Assembly (NCBI GenBank): GCA_000697335.1
Contig: JNEM01012000.1
Location: 1 to 12,643, forward strand
Length of the DNA stretch: 12,643 bases
Direction of reading: 5' to 3'
From: Conidiobolus incongruus B7586
Taxonomy: Eukaryota; Entomophthoromycota; Entomophthoromycetes; Entomophthorales; Conidiobolaceae
The stretch's first letter is position 1; each line of letters begins with the position of its first letter. The translations under genes were made by a program, and so were the position numbers. Below are positions 8,135 to 12,643 of this stretch, piece after piece. The notes beneath the pieces are model-generated. The model did no database searches. It saw only the letters and a program-made list of their open reading frames with translations, and was not told where the DNA came from.

Positions 8135-11100
8135 ATGTCTTCCTCAAAATTCTCTTTCAACACTGTTCAAAGAGAGAGAAACTTTAGAAATTTGAGCAAA
8201 GAAACCCTTTATCCCGATTTGCAAAAACTTACCGAAGTCCATATTGAAGCTTTTAACAATCTCTTTGGTCCCTTCAAGAAAGATAGAAATGGTAACACTT
8301 ACAGTTTAATGGATCTTAGTATCAAGAATATGCTTCCAGTCGGTTTTCTCGATAAAGACGGCAATAAGATTGAACTTTGGGTATCTAATGTTGTTTTGGA
8401 CAAATGCCTTTTGCCAGAAAAACATTTCAGTACCACCGATCGTAAAATTTATCCTTCTGAATGTCGTGAAGGTTTAAGAAATTACTCTGGTAACTTATCT
8501 GCAGAAATCAGTATGAGAATCAACGACGGTCCTGTCACTACTATGATACAAGATCTTGGTCAATGCCCTATTATGGTTAAATCCAATCTCTGTCACTTGC
8601 ACAAAATGGGTCCCCAAGACTTAGTCAAGCATAAGGAAGAATCCGAAGACTTTGGTGGTTACTTTATCTTAAATGGTATTGAAAAAATCATTCGTCTTTT
8701 AATTGCTCCCAAGCGTAACCATGTCATCGTTTTGAACCGTCCATCTTTAACTAAGCGTGGCGCTGGTTTCAGTACTTTAGCTAGTGTTATCCGCTGTGTG
8801 AATGAAGATGAAACCTCCATTACATTTACAGTTCACTACTTGAATGATGGTAACTGTATGGCCAAATTCTACTGGAAAAAGATTGAATATTTGATTCCCG
8901 TTGTTTTACTGATGAAGGTAACTACCCTTACAATTCTAATCTAAACATACTCTAACACTATTCAAATAGGCCTTAGTACCTTGCTCAGATAAGGAAATTT
9001 TTGATGCTTTAGTTCAAAATGACTTGGGCAACTCCTTACTTTTAGATCGAGTTGAAATTATGTTAAGAAGCTTCAAGACTTTCAACTTGTACTCTCAAGA
9101 AGAGTGTCTCAAATATCTTGGTAACAAATTCAGAGTTGCTTTCAGTCCACCCGATTGGTACACCGATAAGGAAGTTGGTGAGCTCCTCATTAAGAATGCT
9201 GTTCTCGTTCATCTCAAAGATAATCGAGACAAATTCAATCTTCTATGGTACAATTATATTATTATCGCTCTTATATCTTTATTAACTATTGAATAGCTAT
9301 ATGATTCGCAAAGTATACGCCGTTGCTTCCAATGAAGCCTCTCCTGATAATCCAGATTCTCCTCAAAATCACGAAGTTCTCCTTGGTGGACATCTTTACG
9401 GAAACATCATCAAAGAACGTCTCTATGATTATTTAGTAGCTTTTAAGAGAGCTGTTCTTACTGATCTTAGACTCACTCCCGCTAAAGTTAACTTGAATGA
9501 TGGTATATAATTTATATTGATTTCATACTCTTTATAACTAATTTTTGAGTTTAGAGCGCTACATTAAAAAAGTATTCGCCAAATGTCCAGGAGATATTGG
9601 TGACAAATTAAGATATTTCTTGGCTACTGGTAATTTGGTCTCCAGATCTGGTCTTGATCAATCTCAATTTACTGGTTACACCATCATTGCTGAAAAGCTT
9701 AACTTCTTGCGTTATATTTCTCACTTCCAATGTATCCATCGTGGTGCTTTCTTTGCTGAACTAAAGACTACTTCCGTTCGTAAATTGCTTCCAGAAGCTT
9801 GGGGTTTCATGTGCCCAGTTCACACTCCAGATGGTTCTCCTTGTGGTTTGTTAAATCATTTAAGTCACAAATGTAAAGTCACTACTCACTATAACGATGT
9901 CAGCGGCATTCCTGCTATTCTTGCTGAATTGGGTATGTCTCAACTTGTCAACGGATGTACGAATAACCCTAAGGCCATCACTGTCCAATTAGATGGACGT
10001 ATTGTTGGCTGGTGCTCTCCTGCCGTTGGAGCTAAAATTGCTAAAGAATTGCGCCACCTAAAAGTCGAAGGCCATCCCGATATTCCTTTAGACTTGGAAA
10101 TTGGCTTTGTCCCACCTTCTAATGGAGGTCAATACCCCGGTTTATTCTTGTTCTCAGGTCCCTCTAGAATGTCTCGTCCTGTTAAATATCTTGCCAACGG
10201 TAAGACGGATATTGTTGGTCCTTTCGAACAGGTCTACATGGACATTGCTTGTTTGAAGGAAGATATTGTTCCTGGTATTACCACTCATATGGATTTCCAT
10301 CCTACTGATATTCTTAGTACTGTTGCTAATTTAACACCATTCTCTGACTTCAATCAGAGTCCTCGTAATATGTATCAATGTCAAATGGGTAAACAAACTA
10401 TGGGTACACCTGCTCAAGCTCTCAAATACCGTTCGGATAACAAGCTTTACAGACTCCAAACTGGCCAAACTCCCATTGTCCGTCCTCATCTCCACAATGC
10501 TTATGGTATGGATGAATTCCCTAATGGTACTAACGCCGTTGTCGCTGTCATTTCCTACACTGGTTACGATATGGAAGACGCTATGATTTTGAACAAAGGT
10601 GCTCACGAACGTGGCTTTGGTTACGGTACCATTTACAAGACTGAAATTGTTGATCTCAACGAATTTAAAGACAGAAGAGACCCTATGACTTTCGCTTTTG
10701 GATTGGGCCCTAATCCTAATCCCAAGATCTTGGAACACTTGGATCCTGATGGTTTGCCTCGTCTCGGAACCTCCCTTAAGGAAGGTGATCCTTTCTTTGC
10801 CTTTCACAACACAATGACTGGTAAAGTCGTCATCAAACGCTATAAATCTACTGAAGTTGGTATCGTTGATGAAGTCAAATTATTGGGTAACCCCGCTGAT
10901 AAGAAACCTCTCGAAAAGATCCAAATTCGTCTCAGAATCCCTCGTCCTCCCGTTATTGGTGATAAATTCTCTTCTCGTCACGGTCAAAAGGGTGTCTGTT
11001 CAATGAAATTACCATCCGTCGATATGCCCTTCTCCGAATCCGGTATCCAGCCCGATATTATCATTAACCCTCACGCTTTCCCTTCCAGAATGACAATCGG

Positions 11101-11722
11101 TATGTTTGTCGAGAGTTTGGCTGCCAAAGCTGGTGCTCTCCATGGCATTGCTCAAGATGCCACTCCCTTCCAATTCAACGAAGATTTCCCTGCTGCTGAC
11201 TACTTTGGTGAGCAACTCATCAAGGCTGGTTACTCTTACCACGGTAACGAACCTATGTACAGTGGTATTACTGGTGAAGAATTCCATGCCGACATCTATC
11301 TCGGTATCGTCTACTACCAGAGATTAAGACACATGGTTAGCGATAAATACCAAGTGCGTACTACAGGTCCTGTCAACTCCCTTACCATGCAACCCCTCAA
11401 AGGTAGAAAGAACCAAGGTGGTATTCGTTTCGGTGAAATGGAGCGTGATTCCCTCTTAGCTCACGGTACTTCCTTCCTACTTCAGGATCGTTTGATGAAC
11501 TGTTCCGATTACTCACAATGCCACGTCTGCCGTAAATGTTCCTCTATCGTCTCTCCCATCTCCGTCGCCCCCACCACTATTTCTGCTTCTCGTACCGTCA
11601 CCTGCAGGCTGTGTAATAGCGAAGAACATATCGATGTTGTTGCATTACCTTACGTATTTAGATATTTGACAAGTGAATTGATGGCTATGAATATTAAGTT
11701 GGAAGTTGCCGTTCGTGAATAG
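8135..11722 (+). CDS. RPA135: DNA-directed RNA polymerase I second-largest subunit (RPA135/RPA2), four exons
   Basis: This is the beta-like subunit of RNA polymerase I, which with RPA190 forms the active centre that makes the large rRNA precursor in the nucleolus. Exons: 8135-8917, 8970-9247, 9297-9502, 9555-11722; 1145 codons, 1144 residues (yeast 1203). It is alignable to yeast RPA135 along its length: protrusion/lobe with HKEESEDFGGYFILNGIEK in exon 1, fork region with WGFMCPVHTPDGSPCGLL (505-522), SPRNMYQCQMGKQTMGTP (about 692-709), GYDMEDAM with active-site acids (759-766), GDKFSSRHGQKG (891-902) and a C-terminal zinc site formed by Cys 1078, 1081, 1106 and 1109. The ERGFGYGTIYKTE run after the GYDMEDA motif is typical of Pol I rather than Pol II or III. 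The start follows AAA and is in a good context (CAAAATGT). Codons often end in C, unlike the spacers, suggesting strong expression. All key motifs are intact. Confidence 0.98.
8918..8969 (+). other. Intron 1 of RPA135 (52 bp, phase 0)
   Basis: GTAACT donor and CAAATAG acceptor, with CTCTAACA as a possible branch site. Joining gives PVVLLMK-ALVPCSDKEIFDAL, as in yeast RPA135. Confidence 0.95.
9248..9296 (+). other. Intron 2 of RPA135 (49 bp, phase 2)
   Basis: GTACAATT donor and TTGAATAG acceptor, with TTAACTAT as a possible branch site. Joining gives DKFNLL-C-YMIRKVYAV, matching the conserved MIRKLY region. It is the shortest intron in the window. Confidence 0.94.
9503..9554 (+). other. Intron 3 of RPA135 (52 bp, phase 1)
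   Basis: GTATATAA donor and GAGTTTAG acceptor, with TAACTAAT at 9535-9542 as a good branch site. Joining gives KVNLND-E-RYIKKVFAK. An AG at 9548-9549 precedes the used one but would bring a stop into frame. Confidence 0.93.
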
Positions 11723-12092
11723 ACGATATAGTGATTGTTTGAAGATTATAGATATATCTCAACAATTGTTATTATTTTAATAAAAAAATTTCTCATATTT
11801 TAAATTAATAATGATATTAGCAAATAAATCATACCTAATAATCTGCCTAATATGATAAAAATTCAAATACAAGAAATAGCTATATATTATTAGTATATAA
11901 ATTAACTAATGGCAAAATTTTGAAAATAAAATTAAATAAATATATTAATATATGATTTATAAAAATTAATACTGTCTTATTATTAATAACTCTTTACTTT
12001 TTCAAGCTTCTAACACTTAACAATTCTTTATTAAAGACTAAAATTTAATGTTTCACAAATTATACTATCTTAATGATAAAAACTACAGTAGT
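11723..12092. other. 3' flank of RPA135
   Basis: AT-rich sequence with the poly(A) signal at 11779-11784. No gene or repeat is visible before the transposase-like sequence near 12093. CpG is absent after 11724. Confidence 0.55.
11779..11784 (+). terminator. Probable poly(A) signal of RPA135
   Basis: AATAAA lies 57 bases after the TAG stop, a typical distance, followed by an A run and T-rich sequence. It is the first such hexamer after the gene. Confidence 0.6.
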
Positions 12093-12643
12093 TATATTAA
12101 TTTACTTTATAAAGTTAGAATAACTTAGGTTGTTAAATAAATAAATTAAAGAGTTAACTATTAATTTTATATAGTTATAGAAATTATATGATTTTATTAA
12201 GATAAAATTCAGTTAATTTAAATAAAATAAAGAATAAATTATAAGAAAGTTTAAATTAAAGGGTAAAATTATAAATTATTAAATAAAAATATAATATAAA
12301 TTAATTTGTTTATAAGAATTTTTTTCCTATAAGCATATTTTTTGATTGCTTAAATTAATTATAATTACATAAGTTGTAATTTAGTGAATATATTAGATAT
12401 AGTAGTTTTTTAATTTTTTTATATATAATATGTTTTATAAGTTTAACTTTATATATTTTATAAATATTATATAAAAAAATAAGTATTTTTAATTTATAAT
12501 AAAAACACCAATTAAAAAATATTTTATTTAAAAAAAATAATATAAAACTTATTATTAATTAATTACATTTAAAAAATAATTAAAAAACATATACTAATAT
12601 AGTTTATTATAATAATTAATATTTATTAAATAATAAAATATTT
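12090..12643 (+). mobile_element. Probable N-terminal part of a third Tc1-like element, truncated by window end
   Basis: A + frame beginning near 12093 reads YINLLYKVRIT and, after a stop, VVK and a few further residues, which resembles the Tc1 N-terminal helix-turn-helix (LYKAGKST...IAK). At DNA level 12093-12115 matches the reverse complement of 1112-1134 at 22 of 23 positions, and that segment encodes the same part of the transposase in the element at 1-1410. Part of the match is a palindrome (ACTTTATAAAGT), which weakens it. Further on, about 12504-12525, KTPIKKYFI is reminiscent of the KKPLLSKKH block. G+C is so low that chance similarity cannot be excluded. Confidence 0.4.

Noticed and set aside
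10331-11287. Long - strand open frames inside RPA135 (10331-10807 and 11009-11287)
   Set aside because: They are antisense shadows of the conserved polymerase exon; the + strand reading contains all active-site motifs.
8135-11722. Assignment to RNA polymerase II (RPB2) or III (RPC2)
   Set aside because: The GYDMEDAMILNKGAHERGFG region and the sequence after it follow the Pol I pattern, and similarity to yeast RPA135 is strong along the whole length.

Overview
The window is AT-rich nuclear DNA from a eukaryote, most likely a fungus. It holds two intact, intron-bearing host genes on the + strand, set in very AT-rich non-coding DNA that carries decayed Tc1/mariner-type DNA transposons. The fungal call rests on the close fit of both proteins to fungal orthologues and on eight very short GT-AG introns (49-62 bp), some with a TACTAA-like branch site. 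The AT-rich spacers suggest an AT-rich or early-diverging fungal lineage; this placement is inference and the species cannot be told. The standard genetic code is in use: no in-frame TAA or TAG is needed inside either spliced gene.

Layout. 1-1410: a heavily C-to-T decayed Tc1-like element on the - strand, with long imperfect inverted arms, continuing past the left edge. 1411-2943: spacer with a 43-bp tandem duplication and an unidentified open run. 2944-4875: endosomal/vacuolar-type Na+/H+ antiporter (NHX1 family), six exons, 550 residues. 4876-5334: 3' flank with a poly(A) signal and an (AT)n tract. 5335-6434: a second Tc1/mariner remnant on the + strand, decayed without the CpA loss of the first. 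6435-8134: spacer with an island of coding-like but unidentified sequence at about 6950-7340. 8135-11722: second-largest subunit of RNA polymerase I (RPA135), four exons, 1144 residues. 11723-12643: 3' flank, then a likely third Tc1-like remnant running off the right edge.

The two genes do not form a pathway: one is an endomembrane ion exchanger, the other the catalytic second subunit of the rRNA-transcribing polymerase. They are unlinked housekeeping genes, each with its own 5' and 3' flanks. I see no gene cluster, tRNA, rRNA, CRISPR array or new multi-gene system. The most informative non-gene signal is the decay pattern in the first 2.2 kb: no CpG at all to base 2222, and in the first 1.4 kb few CpA compared with CpT. 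This looks like repeat-directed C-to-T mutation (RIP-like) or methylation-linked deamination acting on a transposon.
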